Assembly: GCA_022605425.2 (NCBI GenBank)
Contig: CM061248.1
Location: 1,054,001 to 1,118,000, forward strand
Source: Hamiltosporidium tvaerminnensis
Lineage: Eukaryota; Microsporidia; Dubosqiidae
Length of the DNA: 64,000 nt
Reading direction: 5' to 3'
In this document: piece after piece, positions 10,171 through 24,200 of the stretch
Position numbering within the stretch: position 1 is the first letter of the stretch
Layout: every line of letters begins with the position of its first letter
Made by a program: the position numbers and the translations under genes
The notes under the pieces: model-generated
Databases searched by the model: none
What the model was told of the DNA's origin: nothing
What the model saw: only the letters and a program-made list of their open reading frames with translations

Positions 10171-10310
10171 TTTAAAATAATGGAAAAAATGGTAAAAATA
10201 TTTTAGCCTAGAATTTTATCTTAATCTTATTTTTTTAAAAATAATCTAACAAATGTTAAAATGTTATATTTATAAATATTCTAAGTAGATTATAAATTTT
10301 TGTTAAAAAA

Positions 10311-11023
10311 TATCACATCTTTTTTAAAACAGTTGCAAGTGTTATATTTGTTTTCATGACATTAACGCAGTTCTAGGTTTAAAATAAATAACTGCTACCC
10401 CAAAACTCCATCATTAACCCCTGCGATACCTACGTCTCAAAGCCTTTCATCTACCAGATGTGTAAAACCTAAATAATAGGCGAGGCAGTTGCCTGGAGTT
10501 CGTTAATATCCGTCGCATGGAGTGTGATCGAAGGCCGAAGCCCCCCCTGGGCTCCCCCAAGACTATGCAGCATTCCCACTTACTCTACACTTTCAGAACA
10601 CAAGAAACTTCTAGCTAAGATATATTTCAGAGATTTACATGGGGTCCACCTAGAGAGTGCAATGTCATACCAACAGGTATAACCTGCTACTTAGCTTTCC
10701 TGGCTTTATATGGTTTTTTGTTTTAAATCTCCAGGCGCCAAGTCTTCTAACCCGAGTGAGCCAGGCTAGGTTTCCATGCTTTTACATGGCAATTACCTAC
10801 ATGTTCAGCTGCGGTCTGCAATCTGGTTACATAAAAAACTACAAATAAATTTGTACAAAAAGTTTCTCCATTTCTCAGACATCTTCTCCTCATAACAACT
10901 CCCTGGAACAACCAAAGATGTAATGTGGTTTTATTCCCACCAAAAATCCAAACAATGACCTCACACCAGTTTCATACACTCATTGCCAAGCAGAAAGTTT
11001 TTTATGTGGTTATCCTCCCTCCA
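10311..11023 (+). repeat. ~710-bp dispersed repeat, copy 1
   Basis: This block is closely similar over its whole length to 40309-41020 and, inverted, to 52436-53120. It begins TATCACATCTTTTT and ends ATGTGGTTATCC. Its middle is distinctly GC-richer than the surroundings, with phrases such as GGCGAGGCAGTT and GGCTCCCCCAAGACTATGCA. There is no long open frame, so it is non-autonomous. The ends are not convincing inverted repeats (TATCACAT versus GATAACCACAT), and the class (solo LTR, SINE-like or MITE-like) is unresolved. Confidence 0.85.
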
Positions 11024-11139
11024 ACATTATTTAAGTAGATATAATTATTTTATTATATAATTTTAAACAAATTTCTTTTTGGATCTTGATTACACAGAAT
11101 AAAAAAAATAATCACTAACCGCTCTTAAATCCCAATTAA

Positions 11140-12740
11140 ATATTATTATAGGTTAATAGTTCTTTATTTTCAATATTTTTTCCCATTATTTTACGCTTCA
11201 AAGTCTCCCTCTAAATTCGACACTGTATTCATCTTTATTAATGGTTCCTCCGGTATGGTTATCCCATCTAAAATATTAAAGAATAAAAATTTGTATTTAA
11301 TCGTTAGACACTATATTCCGCTTATTCATTTGCTTTAAAGTAATTTATGGCTGTTTATCCGACGCGGCTCTATAATAACACTAGATGACGCACTTTATAG
11401 CGCTCTTAAGATTTTAGGTCCGACTGAAGTTTTCTTTGTCCATCAAAAGAAATTGACCGACCGTCGTCATATACACTATCAATTTGAATGTATTCCTCTA
11501 CATCCATAAGATTTTTGCAGTCTTTTGAGAAAAGTCTTATGGTATTTCGTTACAATATCGTCCTAGATCATCTTTTACAGAAGTATATCTTAACTAATTT
11601 ATAGTTAAGACTTAACTCATTTCCAATAGATCATAATTATTAAGCTTCTCCGTTTTAACTATTTGAAGTGGATCTTAGAAAGTAAAACATTCTTAAATGA
11701 GGGTTATGTATTCGATCGTCTGTCCAAAAATAATATACCAGGCTTATTATTCCAAATTTAGACATCAGTTGATATCCTATTCTCTATACCTGACTTTGCC
11801 TTCTGCTTATTATGAATTTTTTGAACTGGGTAATTCCTAATGCGTTTGAAGATTTATATTTATATCATTTTATTAGGAGCAAATGTATGTATCGGGTCTC
11901 TTCAGTATTTTGTTTAGTATAGCCATGACCAACTATTTTTTCTCATCTCTTTGCTTAACTTTCTACTGTTTACCAAATTTATTACAGTGTTTAACATACT
12001 TTTTGCCCTCCGGAATATATTTTAGCTTAGATATAGCAGCAAAACAGTTTCTTATATTCCATTTTCTCGCCATTTAGACGATCAATAACACTTAAAAGCT
12101 CCGTTTCTTTTACGTATATTAATTTTTATAAGGTTTTCGTTTTTTTAATTTAATGTAGAATTTTGCAAGTTGAGAAGCTACAGAATTATTTTATCTACTT
12201 ATAAATTAAATCGAAGAATTTTCTAAAAAACAATTTGGAAATTTTTTGTATTATCAGCTTAAGGATTTATGGTCTTCGGAATTATATTTCTTAACCTTTT
12301 TTTAACAAATAATTCTATACTGGCAGAATCATATTTTAACTTCGACTCAAATTGTAAGGCCACTTCTAAGTTCCGAATCAAAAAGGTAAACTCTCTTTCC
12401 AACTAGTCCGAAGTGTATATTTTTTTTGCCAACATCGCACACACTGCATCATTCAACTTAAGAGTGCACAACCTGTCCAAGTCAAAGCAGTTCTATATGA
12501 TAAATAATTAACGATATTGATATTGTTAATTTGCAAAAATAACATAGTTTTTCATGCTATCTCTATACGACGAAGCTTTCCCCCCTTTCTATTTGCTTTC
12601 TCAATGCCTATTATAATGATTAACAGGAAAATCACCTTTGATATCTTTTTTATGCTCATCTATTGAAAAAATCAACATCTAAAAAATGGGAGTAAAATTA
12701 CAACACAGTTTTTTTGTCTTCGATCTCCCAGTTTTAATTC
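11140..12740 (-). mobile_element. decayed R2/R4/Dong-like LINE fragment (3' part)
   Basis: On the minus strand this aligns with the intact C-terminal frame at 60960-62282. Shared landmarks include the region encoding the restriction-like endonuclease (for example around 11720-11850, matching 61530-61640) and the segment just upstream of it. It is full of stops and indels, so it is an old copy. The match continues past the point where the 60.9-kb copy is truncated, towards the reverse transcriptase region. Confidence 0.7.
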
Positions 12741-12884
12741 TAAAAATAATAACATTTAAAAACCATTATTCGTCAGCTCTTGTAAAAAGAGCAATAATAA
12801 AATATATAAAAAAAAATATATCAACTCAATAGAAGTTTTAATTTTTTAACAAAATATTTAAAAAAATGCGTATCATAAAAATAT

Positions 12885-13461
12885 TCACCAGTATAAAAAA
12901 AATGGAAAGACCAACACTAGAATATTGAAATCTTTACTTCCTCTCATATACTTGTAAAATATAAATAGAATTATCATATAGTAAAGGGAAAAAACAATTG
13001 TAAAAATGTCATTATTATTTGACATTACTGATAAAGATATGAAAAGTGTATTTTCAATCAAAAGCATGAAAATATATTTAAATTCTAGCTTTAAAAACGC
13101 AAATGTTGTTTCGATGACTGTTAGATGATTCAAGATTAAAAAATTCGAATGCTATTATCATTATCAAATTCTGGTATGATCAAGGGCTGAATTAGTGTTC
13201 TTTCGGCTAGAGAATAGGTATTACAACAATATTGTTATTTATACGATTTTGGTCAAGTTTGCTAATACTTTGTTCACTTGTTGATTTAAAAGCATTTGCT
13301 CTCGTTCCATTCCTATAGCTTTTATTTTCAGATATACTACTTAAAATCGGACACCTATTCATTCCCAACGATTTATTTGTTACTATATATATTACTGTCA
13401 AAAAAATCAATTTTAATTTATTTAATGTTATCTCGATTTCCTTTTTTTTATCGCATATCAT
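12885..13461 (-). pseudogene. broken paralogue of the small membrane protein at 1.9-2.5 kb
   Basis: There are two frames. The N-terminal frame (13207-13461) starts with a clean ATG and encodes a hydrophobic segment followed by NKSLGMNR and a polar linker. The C-terminal frame (12885-13133) encodes LKLEFKYIF, a hydrophobic pair of segments and FYKYMRGSK. Both match the copy at 1907-2540 in order, but about 75 bp between them contain frame changes. The function is unknown. The N-terminal hydrophobic stretch could be a signal anchor. This copy has kept the start codon that the other copy has lost, and lost the reading frame that the other has kept. Confidence 0.6.
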
Positions 13462-13549
13462 TATTAATTAAAAAAGATAAAGGTTTTTTTATCATAGCTT
13501 CAAAATTTCTTTTAATAAGCTTTGTCTATAATGATTTTAATTTATAACT

Positions 13550-16500
13550 GCAAATCAGGACTTTCTTCGAACAGTAAAATAAATTATCCTCAGATAGCAA
13601 TCTTCTTATTAAAAGATTAACTTAATAAATAAATTTTATAGAATTTTGTTTGTTTTGTTTCCCAGTAAATGCACTCTTTATCTTTCGTTCGGAAAGTTTG
13701 CGCTAGTCTGAGAACCTAATCAATCAAAAATAATTTGTCTTTAGAGCGCCTATAACACGGAGAAGTTATAATTCATCGTTGAATTGTGTTTAATCCGTAG
13801 AGCAGAACGACTTATTAAAAAAATTTGGCTATTTCGGTATGTTTTGGATTGCTTTATTTAGCATAAAAATCTTTTTATAAGTTTTTTTTTACTATAGATA
13901 GTTTTTGTATGTTTTGCTTTTGTTTGGTTTTTTTCATCTCAGAAACAAATATTGTAAAAATAGTGTTCTTTTTTAAAGAGCGCGTTTTATTAATCAAATT
14001 ACTCGGAAAAGTTACTATTATGTTCCGAAGACTTTAATCGCAAAACAAGAAGTATATAAAAAGGCCTGGTATCATGCAAGAAGATGCTTTATTGAAACCT
14101 AGATAATTTGAAATTAAAATATATCAGGAAAGTTTTGAGTATTTATCTTGCAAAGATCTCCCCGATAATGCCTAAAAAGCAAAACCTATCGCTCTGAAGA
14201 AAAAATGTTTACGAAAACCAAGTGAAAGCATAATTTAAGATAAGCATTTTATGTGATCTTTAATTACTCTTATTTAAAAGAAAGACGATGGAAATCTTTA
14301 AGAAAAAAAATGAGAAATATGAGAGTAGAGAGTGATACATAAAAGATAAACTATGTTTGTGTTATGTTATGCTAAAGTTGCGTTTTTCGCCTGTTATCTA
14401 GGAATGAAACATCGAGCTTCGTGTCAAACGTAACGAAGTTTTAATCAGCAGTAAAACGAAAAATACAACTTGTATACATATGATTAGTGTTTGGTTTCAT
14501 TTGTTCGGGTATTAATCAGGCCATTTCATTCATTTGATCGGTCTTCGGATATCATTTATCTGTTATACAAAGAAAATTTCCGAATATTGCAAAATTATAT
14601 TTCAAAAATGCTGCGATTCTTCCTGTATACTTTATGAAATTCTACAAGTACTATGTTTGGAAAGACCCTTTGGGTCTAAACTTAGTATTATAAGCAGCTA
14701 TCTGATACCCGACTTTAGACTAAAGCAAATTTCCGAGCATTTAGCCTATATATTTCAAACTTGTTTAAGCCAAAGTGGGAAATTTTGACGAATGTTGTAA
14801 GTAACGGTGTGAAATACCAGGGTTCTATCAGATACTCAGTTGGGTGCAGTGAGAAGAAAAGTACAACGTCATCAGCATTTCTTTAATACAGAAAACGAGA
14901 ACATCCTTTGACAACATTTGACCATGGAAAAACTGATTAGAATCAGTACTTTATAATAATCAAATAGAATGCATTGAAAGAGTTATTTCCTGAGTAGATA
15001 CAATTTTTGGTAAAAAGAATGAACTGAAAAATTAGATTAGAAAGGTAAAAAATTATGAAAAAGAACATATAAAAGAAAATAGTACTTTGCTATATGTATT
15101 TACCTTATTTTTTTGTGTTTTATATGTATTTTTTAAGCCAAAAGCCCACCGATAAATACAAAAAGGTGACAATAGAAACATTTCACGAATTCACTCATTA
15201 TTTATATCGAATTTACTATTGATTTCAAGATCCTAGCAAAAATTAAATAAAAATCAAAAAAAGACTGAGAAGAGTAAAATACTAAGAAAAATATGGGATT
15301 AGAAACATACAGAGAGAATTACGCCCCAAACGATCCATTCTCATAAAATAAAGCATTTCTTCTTGAATAATAACTGCTTGAAACTACCCTGTAGTAATAA
15401 AATATATCATTGGTACCCCAGCAAGCAGTTCATTTAAAAATAAAATATCAAACCGTTTAAGGATTAGAGAAATCTTATAAGATTGAATTAAATCAAGAAA
15501 TATATTCTAAGCAATCAAGAACCAGGAAACTTTTTCTATAAAGCATCGTATTTCTGTACTATGGCTTCGACCAGGCGAATTTTTGAATTTGAAAGAATCA
15601 AAGTGCTTTGCTAATAAAGAAAAAATACATAAATCTCAACTATGTAAAGAACTTCTAAATTTCCAGCTGAAAATATTGAAGACTTTAAGTTAGTATAGAG
15701 TTCAAAGTAAAAATATACTCAAATCTACTTTCCGATAATCAAAGACAAAAAGAAACATCATAAAAAAAGCAGAAATTCTACGTGGTAGAGAAATACCAAA
15801 CATGATATTGTACTTATATAAAACTTCTTAAAGGTGAAATAATATTTTAAATGAAAATTCGAGAAATGAGATGAAGAAGCTTAGTCACTTAACTTATTAA
15901 AGAAATAATAATGAAAACCAATATGAAAATGACATTATATATGAAATAAAGAGCTATATTAGGTAAATTACTCCCTAATATGGTCAAGAAATCATTCTAA
16001 AGACCACATGAGAAGAATATTCTACTATATTTTAAGTATATATGTATTATGGTCAGCTTATATATATGTAACATCGTAGTCAGTCATTAAACATTACGCT
16101 TTTAGCAACAAAACGATAAAAAGGATGAGATTGTTATAACGTCTCGCCCGCTATCAAAATTAAAACAATCTTTGATAGATACTACTTCTATTTTCGAAAT
16201 ATCCATTTGCAACGGGTAACTAAGAATTGTTTAGAAATATTTTTTCTCAAAAAAAGTAGTATTGTTTTTAGAATTATTATATTCCTTACCCTTTTCTATC
16301 ATTGATAAGTTAAATATGATATAATTTTATAGTTATTAAAAAATTATTGATTAGTTATTATGTAGTAGAATTTATTTTTTAAGAAAATTCGACGGCATAA
16401 GGAATGGTTAGATATCTCGAGCATCTATGTATTTGCATATAGATTAAGCTTGTAAAAAAATAGGTCTAAATCCATTAAATGACTTTTTGAAAACGAGTTA

Positions 16501-18200
16501 GAGGTAGAAAAGAGAAATACAGATAAAACAGATATCGATTGTTGCAATAAAGGGTTTAGAAATTTATTTTTGATCAGAGCAAAAATTGATGATCCACATG
16601 GAGTGAAATAAGAACTAGAGACATATTTAAAATGATTTAACAGAGAAACGAACAAATTCGACGCTTCAAAAACAGATTAGATTACATAATAAATATAAGG
16701 TTATGGTAATCCTCAATTCAATAACATAAATAATGTATTTTAAAAATACCAAAAGAAGTGGCGTGACGACTAAAAATTTTAGGAATTATGAAGCATATAT
16801 TGTGTCGAAAGCTTATAAGGAGAGAATAAAACTATTTTCTTTGATAGATAAAGAGAATAGCAGTCAGAAGACAATTCCGAAGAGAGCTATTAAAGTGAGC
16901 CATAAAGTTGTATTTTTAAATCTTAGATTCTTTAACTATCAAAAAACTTCTTAGGGCAAGCGAATAACAAAAAAGACGTGATAAACGAGCAAATACATAA
17001 AAATATTTTATTTTTTATTTTAGATGTCATAACATCTTTGGAAGAACAAGCCTATTTAAAGAATCTTTATAATTTGAAGAAAAGTAGAGGGTGTTAAAAA
17101 TGATCAAAAAAATTGTAAAAAAAATAGAATATTTGTTAACTAAAATAAATATAAACATAATTTATTATTTGTTTCATGTCTTGTGAAAATTTGATCAAGA
17201 ATATGGGTGCAATGATATCCAAGCTTTGCAATATTCATAAGTTTTTAAATAATCTGCAGTTAACTGACATATTTTATTTATCCTTTCAAATGAATATTGT
17301 AACAAAGTGACAAATATAGTATGCCACGTAGAAAAATAACATAATAAAGCCTAATTAAATAAGTTTTTAAATAAATTCGGCAAGAAAAGGTGGTTTCAGG
17401 AAGTTTGTTAAGTGCCATGCTTTGATACAAAGAGATTCTTGGTTTGTCTTAAATTAAAGCTCTAAAAATCTATTTAAATCTTAGAAATAACATGAAAGAA
17501 ACTCTGTAAAAAAAAGATAGGATCGTTGATCTATCCGCAAAACATCGGTAGAATAGTGAGAAATTCAGGCGATGCTTGAAAAGAAATAAGAAGAGCAAAT
17601 ATGAAAAAAATTTGTCCAAATAAATAAATAAAAGCACGTTTGTGGGAATAAACAGTTATTAACCTACCTTAAACACCGTAAATATTGTTTAAAAACCATC
17701 TAATCGGATAGTATCTAGGTATCTCAAAAAGAATTATAACTAAAAGTGCACAGGAAAAGTAAATAATTAATTTAGTATTACTCCCATACATGAACCTACT
17801 GTAAATTGCAAATCTTTTAAAATTAAACGATGGAGGCCAAGACATATATCAAGCTTTTCTTAGACATAAGAATACATGCTTGTAAGACATAGAAATTCGC
17901 CAAACGTAACGAAGCGACGATGAATGTATGGTAAACCATCTTTAATTATATGTAGAATTAGCAATAGCCTATTAAGATGACTGAGAACCTGCGGGAATAT
18001 CGGTTTCAAAAATACTATGAAATTTCAAATTTTTAAACGAGGTCGAAAAAACCAGATATCAGATGTGCTATATTTAAAAACGTCGGAAATTCGAGTATTT
18101 AAAATAACTTAAAATGTTATTTCGACCGTTGACGACTTTATTTTCGTAAAAAAATTACTTGCATAAGGAAATATAAAAATCACAGTATCCTTTGTAATAA
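13550..18200. other. gene-free, repeat-derived region
   Basis: No gene is supported. A block at about 13640-13830 resembles 23190-23360 (an unnamed dispersed repeat). Short shared words such as AAACGTAACGAAG occur at about 14430 and 17905. Frames of 76-84 codons (14534-14788, 16425-16655, 16733-16954) are within chance expectation and match nothing I recognise. Confidence 0.4.
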
Positions 18201-18207
18201 ACAAATA

Positions 18208-18549
18208 TTACAGTCTATTGATCACAAAAAGTAGAATTTGTAGAAAAAATGGTTCAATCTCTAAGTCAGCTCTAAGCCATTGAGCAAATAAGTTGGTAAG
18301 TAACAACACGTTTAGATTAAAAAAAAATAATTTTAAAACAATATATACTTTTTTAATTATACAAGAGAAAATGGGATAGGAGTTAATCGGATCTAAGGAA
18401 ATGGTTAGAGTCACGGGGTTCTGGTGTCGTTTTTTGCCTTTTTCAATCTTTGATATAAGCCTCGGAACATCTATTTCTTGCTTTAGTTTGTTTAACCGCG
18501 AACTATTTAGGTTATTTTCTGAGTCATTGTTGTTATAATTTAAATCCAA
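18208..18549 (-). CDS. possible small membrane protein, 113 aa, unrecognised
   Basis: This is an ATG-initiated frame of 113 codons with a polar, Asn/Lys-rich N-terminal half and a strongly hydrophobic segment near the middle (VLKLFFFNLNVLLLTNLF). No family is recognised. At this base composition I estimate that a frame of this length arises by chance roughly once in a few windows of this size, so the support is weak. Confidence 0.2.
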   Translation of the reverse strand: MDLNYNNNDSENNLNSSRLNKLKQEIDVPRLISKIEKGKKRHQNPVTLTISLDPINSYPIFSCIIKKVYIVLKLFFFNLNVLLLTNLFAQWLRADLEIEPFFLQILLFVINRL

Positions 18550-19424
18550 TATGTTTTGTGTACGTGTAGATTTACCATAAACGACAGAAGTGAATTACGT
18601 CCATCGAAACTGCAAAACCTATGTAAAAGAACAAACAAGAATAGAATATATAGTTAAAAAATTTCAAATAAATATATGTTTAAATTTTAAAAATAAATAA
18701 AAAATATTTTTGAGCATTTCTAAATTTCCTTCCAACATTAAAAATAAATATGTCTTTATTTTTAAATTATGAAATAATTTAAACCGAATTAAAATATATT
18801 TCGCCATGCATATTTTTTAATAGCTCGCTTCTTCCTTATGTAAGAAACACAATCTAAGAATAAATCATAAATTTCCCAAAAAAACAGGTTTTCCAAATAG
18901 ATTTTTCTTTGGATTGGTTAAGTTTTCAGCCCAACGCAACCATGTAATGTTTAAGTAAATAAATTTTAAATCAAAATCAATTTATATATTCTCTTAAAAA
19001 ACCAATTTTTGACTTTTTATAGTTTTTGAAATAAACTATAACGTTATTCGAAAAGATTTTATACATCTAAATTTCTCTAAATCTACATTGTAGCAGAATG
19101 AATGTATATGTAGAACAGGTGGATTTCAATATAAAATGAACTTATTTGGTTGGTTTGCCAACAAATCACGTAAACTCTTACAATAAACCTCCACCCAATA
19201 CCGATCGATTACTTAATATTTTATTTAGAGATTATTTTATAATTTGTACTTGATAAAAAAAAATATTGTATTTCTTTCTACATAAATAAAATAAGTAAAT
19301 TTGAACGACTTATATTCAAAAGACATTAATTGATAAAATTCGATACTAACTTAGAATATAATATAGCAAATTAGGTTTGTCGTAAATTATTTTTATAATA
19401 AAGTAATTTGAGATATACATTTAT

Positions 19425-21240
19425 ACAATAAAATTCTGGGTTAACAAATTTTATCTTTTAAATAATTATTTTTACTATTTCAACCACTTAATTCTTTTCT
19501 TCTAAATCCGAGTTTTCATTTGCATTAAATATGTTCCTCTGCTGTGATTATGCTATCTAAAATAAGAGGTAAAAGACTTTTTCTAAATTCCGTTTTAACA
19601 CCATCTTCCTCGTTGTCTACTTGCTTTAAAGGATGTGTTGGTTTTTTATGCATCGGAGCCCCTTAAATAACACGTAAAGATGCTTTTTCCTAGCTCTCTT
19701 CGGCATTTAGCCTGTATTCAAGTCCTCATCGTCGACCAAAAGAAATTTTTTCGACCGCTTTTTGAGTACTATAGATTATATACCTGCCTCTACATTCATG
19801 GGTATTTGTAGTCTTTTAACAACATCTTATGGTATTTTGTTCCAATACCGTTCCAAGTCATCACATAAGGAATTATCTTTATACAACATTTATGAATGAT
19901 GGCGAACTTATTTGCTAATAGTTCGTACTTCTTAAGTTTCTCTGTTTCAACTATTTGAAGAGAGTCTTGGGATGTGATTCCTAATTTAATGAGGGTTATC
20001 CTATTCTGTCTCTTGTCTCAAATAAATATATCGGGTATTTTACACCGAATTTTGACATCTGTTTTTATCCTAGTGTTCACTTTTACCTCTGTACGCTCAT
20101 TATCAAAAAAATTTTTTACACCGATCGACTCATAATTTGTTTTAAAGACTTGAATAAATATTTATTTAGTAGGATTAAGTATTTGCATTGTGAAACTTCA
20201 TTTTTTGGTCTAGTATAGTCACTCTAGCTTTTTCTCGCATCTTGTTGCTAAGAAGTCTACCGTTAGACATATTTAGTTGCTGCGTGTGAAATACCTTCGG
20301 TACTCCGGCAATCTACTTCTATCTTATATAGAACAGAACACTGCTTGATCAGGTGGTCTTATACTTCCTTTCTTTAACCATCTATAAGAGTCATTCACAC
20401 TTACAAGCTCGTTATTACTAGCTTTATAACATTGAATGTAGTTTTCGGTTTTTGATTTCGTTATATAGGTTAGCTAGTTGAGCTTCTTCCAATTTCTTTT
20501 TTGTGACTTCCTCTTCTAACTCGTATTTAATTTTTAAAATTTTTTTTTTAGTGAAAAGTGGGTTTTAATATTATTGTCAACCTTTAGGATTGCTGCTCTT
20601 TTGGTCGATGTATTTTTATGTTTTTCAAGACAATCCAAGTGTTGCAAAAGCATCTTCGCTTTTAAAGTCTACACTATATAAACTTCTTCATAGTTCTTTA
20701 CGAGGAAGGTATAGACGTTATTTCATCCTAGGCGTAGATGTATTTACTCTGTACTGGCAGTGCACGCACTGCATAATCTAACTTAAAGAAGTCAGTTGTT
20801 CCAGGCAAGGTACTTCTATTTGGCAGTGGGTGGACGATATCGGATGTTGATATTTTGCAGAAAATAATTTTTTAGCATTCTATTTTGTTGCGAAAAAGTT
20901 TTTCTACTCGTGCTTTATGTTTTATTGTACTTCCTCGAACGACATACATCTTAGGATTCCTCTGCTATTTTCTTTGGTTCTTAAGTATTTTTAAACACCT
21001 TTTCATTGAAAAAGAATAGCTGTATCTTCACAACACGGGTTTTTTGTAGCCGATTTCTCTTTGTTTATTTCTAATCGTATATTGTTCATTCACCTCTTCC
21101 GTCATTTCCTATAATGCTTGTTCATCTTTTTCAGGAAGCAGAGATCATCATATAATAATATTATTGGCCGCACGGGATTCTGCATCATTCTTTATTGTCA
21201 GCTTTGGGTTTTTTTCATTAAGCTTTCGGCTCCATAGATC
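19425..21240 (-). mobile_element. decayed R2/R4/Dong-like LINE fragment (3' part)
   Basis: The minus-strand sequence parallels 60917-62340 from the 3' UTR (AATAAAATTCTGGGTTAA at 19427 and again at about 60917) through the endonuclease and zinc-knuckle regions. It then continues about 400 bp further towards the reverse transcriptase region. It is heavily mutated with no long frame. The shared 3' boundary word suggests a common 3' end for the family. Confidence 0.75.
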
Positions 21241-21249
21241 AATACACAA

Positions 21250-24200
21250 TAAAAAGAAATAAATACAAAAATTTATACAAAGAAAGAAAATATTTAGGTA
21301 TTTTTATGAAGAAGTTGTAATAAAAGAGAATTTAATGGTTTTCTACATTTTTTAAACAATTAATAATATTTTCCATCATTTCAAGTCAAAAAATATAATA
21401 ACAAAAAATAATAGCATATTTTTTTTAGAAATTAATATAGTTAAGGGGTTCCCCAAATAGTAAGAAATCCAGTTAAATTTATTGGAGAAATAATCAATAA
21501 AAAGACCAAGTGTTTGTCTCTTATTTTGCTTTCAACATTTTTGTATATTTTATTTTAAGAAATGTTTCTTCAAATAGATAGATTTTGTTAAAAGCGTAAA
21601 TAAAACTATGAGAAAATGCATGAACTTGGTGTGAATACGAAGCTAAAAAACTCTTTTCCAATTCAATTAATTTTGAATTCAATTATTTTTTTAAAAAGCA
21701 TTTGTGCATTGCATATCTATTACTTACAATTAAACACCGGTACTAGCCTTTCAAGATCAGCCGAAAAGAGATTTAAAGAATTTAAATATAATTTTTTGCA
21801 AAATGAAACCAGAAAAACTAAATCAAAATATATTTTCAAAGTATCTAAAGTTTTTATTACAGGTCTTATAAACAGCTTCATTTTTTTTTACTAAATATTG
21901 CGCACCTATTAAAATGAATAAGACATTTGTTCGAGCCTTCGCGTAAAGAAGACTATTTTGATAGAATTTTTAAATATGATTCAAAATTCGGGTTCTGTCT
22001 TTTTTTTATTTCTTTGAGATTTAAAATTAAAATGCTTCAATAATTCGGATTAATCCGTACAAAAAAACAACTTCCATACTCATTTATTGCTTTGTGAATC
22101 AGAAAGAAGCTGAGTCATTTCAGAAAAAATTTCAATGATTGCAATAACTTTAAAACTGCATATAAATGTTTATACGGCAAGTTAGCGAACTGAACTAGTC
22201 TGTTGTAAATCATCTTCCGAAATTTCGTAAATTTACTCACGTAATTGACGAGTTTTAAGTACGTGCAATTCTATATAGTTGAAGGTTAAATGACTGGTAT
22301 ATAAGCCGTGACAGTTTCAAGTATACTCCATATAACGATTTTTGAGAAATAATAAGGTATTATAAATGATTTTGAATTACCTTAATCTCCTGATTGAAAA
22401 TATAAGAGTAACAAAAACATATTTATTTACATTATATCTTTCCATATTTAGTTGTAATATAATTTGAATATCACCTTCTATGATTTTTCGACTTGATCAA
22501 AAATATCTTGTCTATTGGCCGTGCTTTGAATACTAAAAAGATCTAATGGTTCTTTACAAACCTTCTATTTGTCAATAAAATTTTCGAATAAAATAAATTT
22601 TCAGTAATATTTGAAATTTTATTTAGCACATCCAGAGCTAAATAAAACTATTCCAGGTTCTGATTTATTTCGAATGTAATGTCTAAACTCTTCTTGCTAC
22701 TGTGTTTGGAGATAAACAAATAATTTAAAATGTATTGAAACCTTCAAGGCAATTTTCCCAAGATTTCTTCTTTGATAAGATTTGAATAATTCTAATTCTT
22801 TAATTAGTTTACCATGTTTCCCAAAAAATTATTGTTACTTAAAAATTTTATGTATCTATCATCTTGTCCAGCTCTATATTTCTATAATAAATTATATTGG
22901 AATTTACGTCCTCGTTTTTAAGCTTGAAATTTCGTTCCTAAAATCTACAGACTATTCCGAGATTCAGAGAATGATTAGTTTAAGAAGAAGCATTTGATAC
23001 TATTGATTCGCGAGATATGTAGTTTCCTCAGACAAAAATTGGTATTACTACATAAAGCAAAAACAACACCACTTCTGTTTTTCCTTTCTATATTCATTAT
23101 CTATTTTGTTTTGTCGGTACGAATATTAAGTTAAATTAGGGAAATAAGAAAATACAACGCATTAGCTAAAAAGAATATCAAAATTTGTTTCTGAAATGCA
23201 GGTTTGTTTGCTGGTAATACGCTCTTAATCTTTTAAAAAAGAAAGTGTATGTTTTGCCGAAGCCTTGCCAATCAAAAGAAGACATGTCTCTGAGACGCCT
23301 ACCCTTAACGAAGCTCTAATTCCCCGTGGATTGTATTCCATTCATAAAGAAAGAAACAATCTAATATAAAAATAAAACGAGATCACAGTAAGGTACACCA
23401 CTAGATTTTAACTAAAAAAAATAAAGGAGCGTTTACTTAGCAGTTGAAGAACAACTAACACAACGTAAAGTTTATAAAATAAGTGATCTTTATATCTCCT
23501 AAGACTCAAAGCCATAAAACTTTTTTTTGATAATTTAATATTGTACAATAATTTATATTGCAGGTAATGATAAAAATCTGTTTAAAAAATAACTAACCCA
23601 TAATGCTATGTTATTTTTTTGATAAGCACGAACAGCCTAGCATATTAATCGAAACCCCAGACTTTAGATCTGAAAACTAGAAATATTAAGCCAAGCAGGA
23701 GAGAATGTATTTTATTTATCATCAGATTAAATACTAGTCGAATTGCGTACTTGCAAGTCAATATAAGAATTTATAGAAAACCAGTCTTTAGTGTCGTTTT
23801 CTTGTTAAATCAGGCAAAAAAAAAACGTCATTCTGATGCTATGGGTTACCATTCATTTTTAATCAAATATAAGAATAAAATAAAAACCACCTAGCTTAAG
23901 ACCAATAGAGCAAGTGTTTAAAGAAATAGAATAAATAAAAAAATAATTCGCATAGATATTCCTTTTTTTATAAGAAAACAGCAAAAAACCCTTAATTCTG
24001 GTTTTTTTATAGTAATTTCGTGTAAGCTATACACAAATATTTATCTTCTTCTTACTATTTTAGAAAAATATTTATATTATTTTTAAGATTGTGTCGAGAA
24101 TAACACTTTTAAAAACAATCTGATTTAATTTGTATTTGAAACATGCAAAAATGATATCTAAAGATTTTTTTTAGAATGATAATTACACTTAATATTCGGT

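Noticed and set aside
10657-10848. 63-codon frame inside the ~710-bp repeat
   Set aside because: It is not kept open in the other copies of the repeat, so it is not a protein of the element.
10311-11023. Interpretation of the ~710-bp repeat as a DNA transposon with terminal inverted repeats
   Set aside because: The ends (TATCACAT and GATAACCACAT after inversion) share only a few bases, and no clear target-site duplication is seen.
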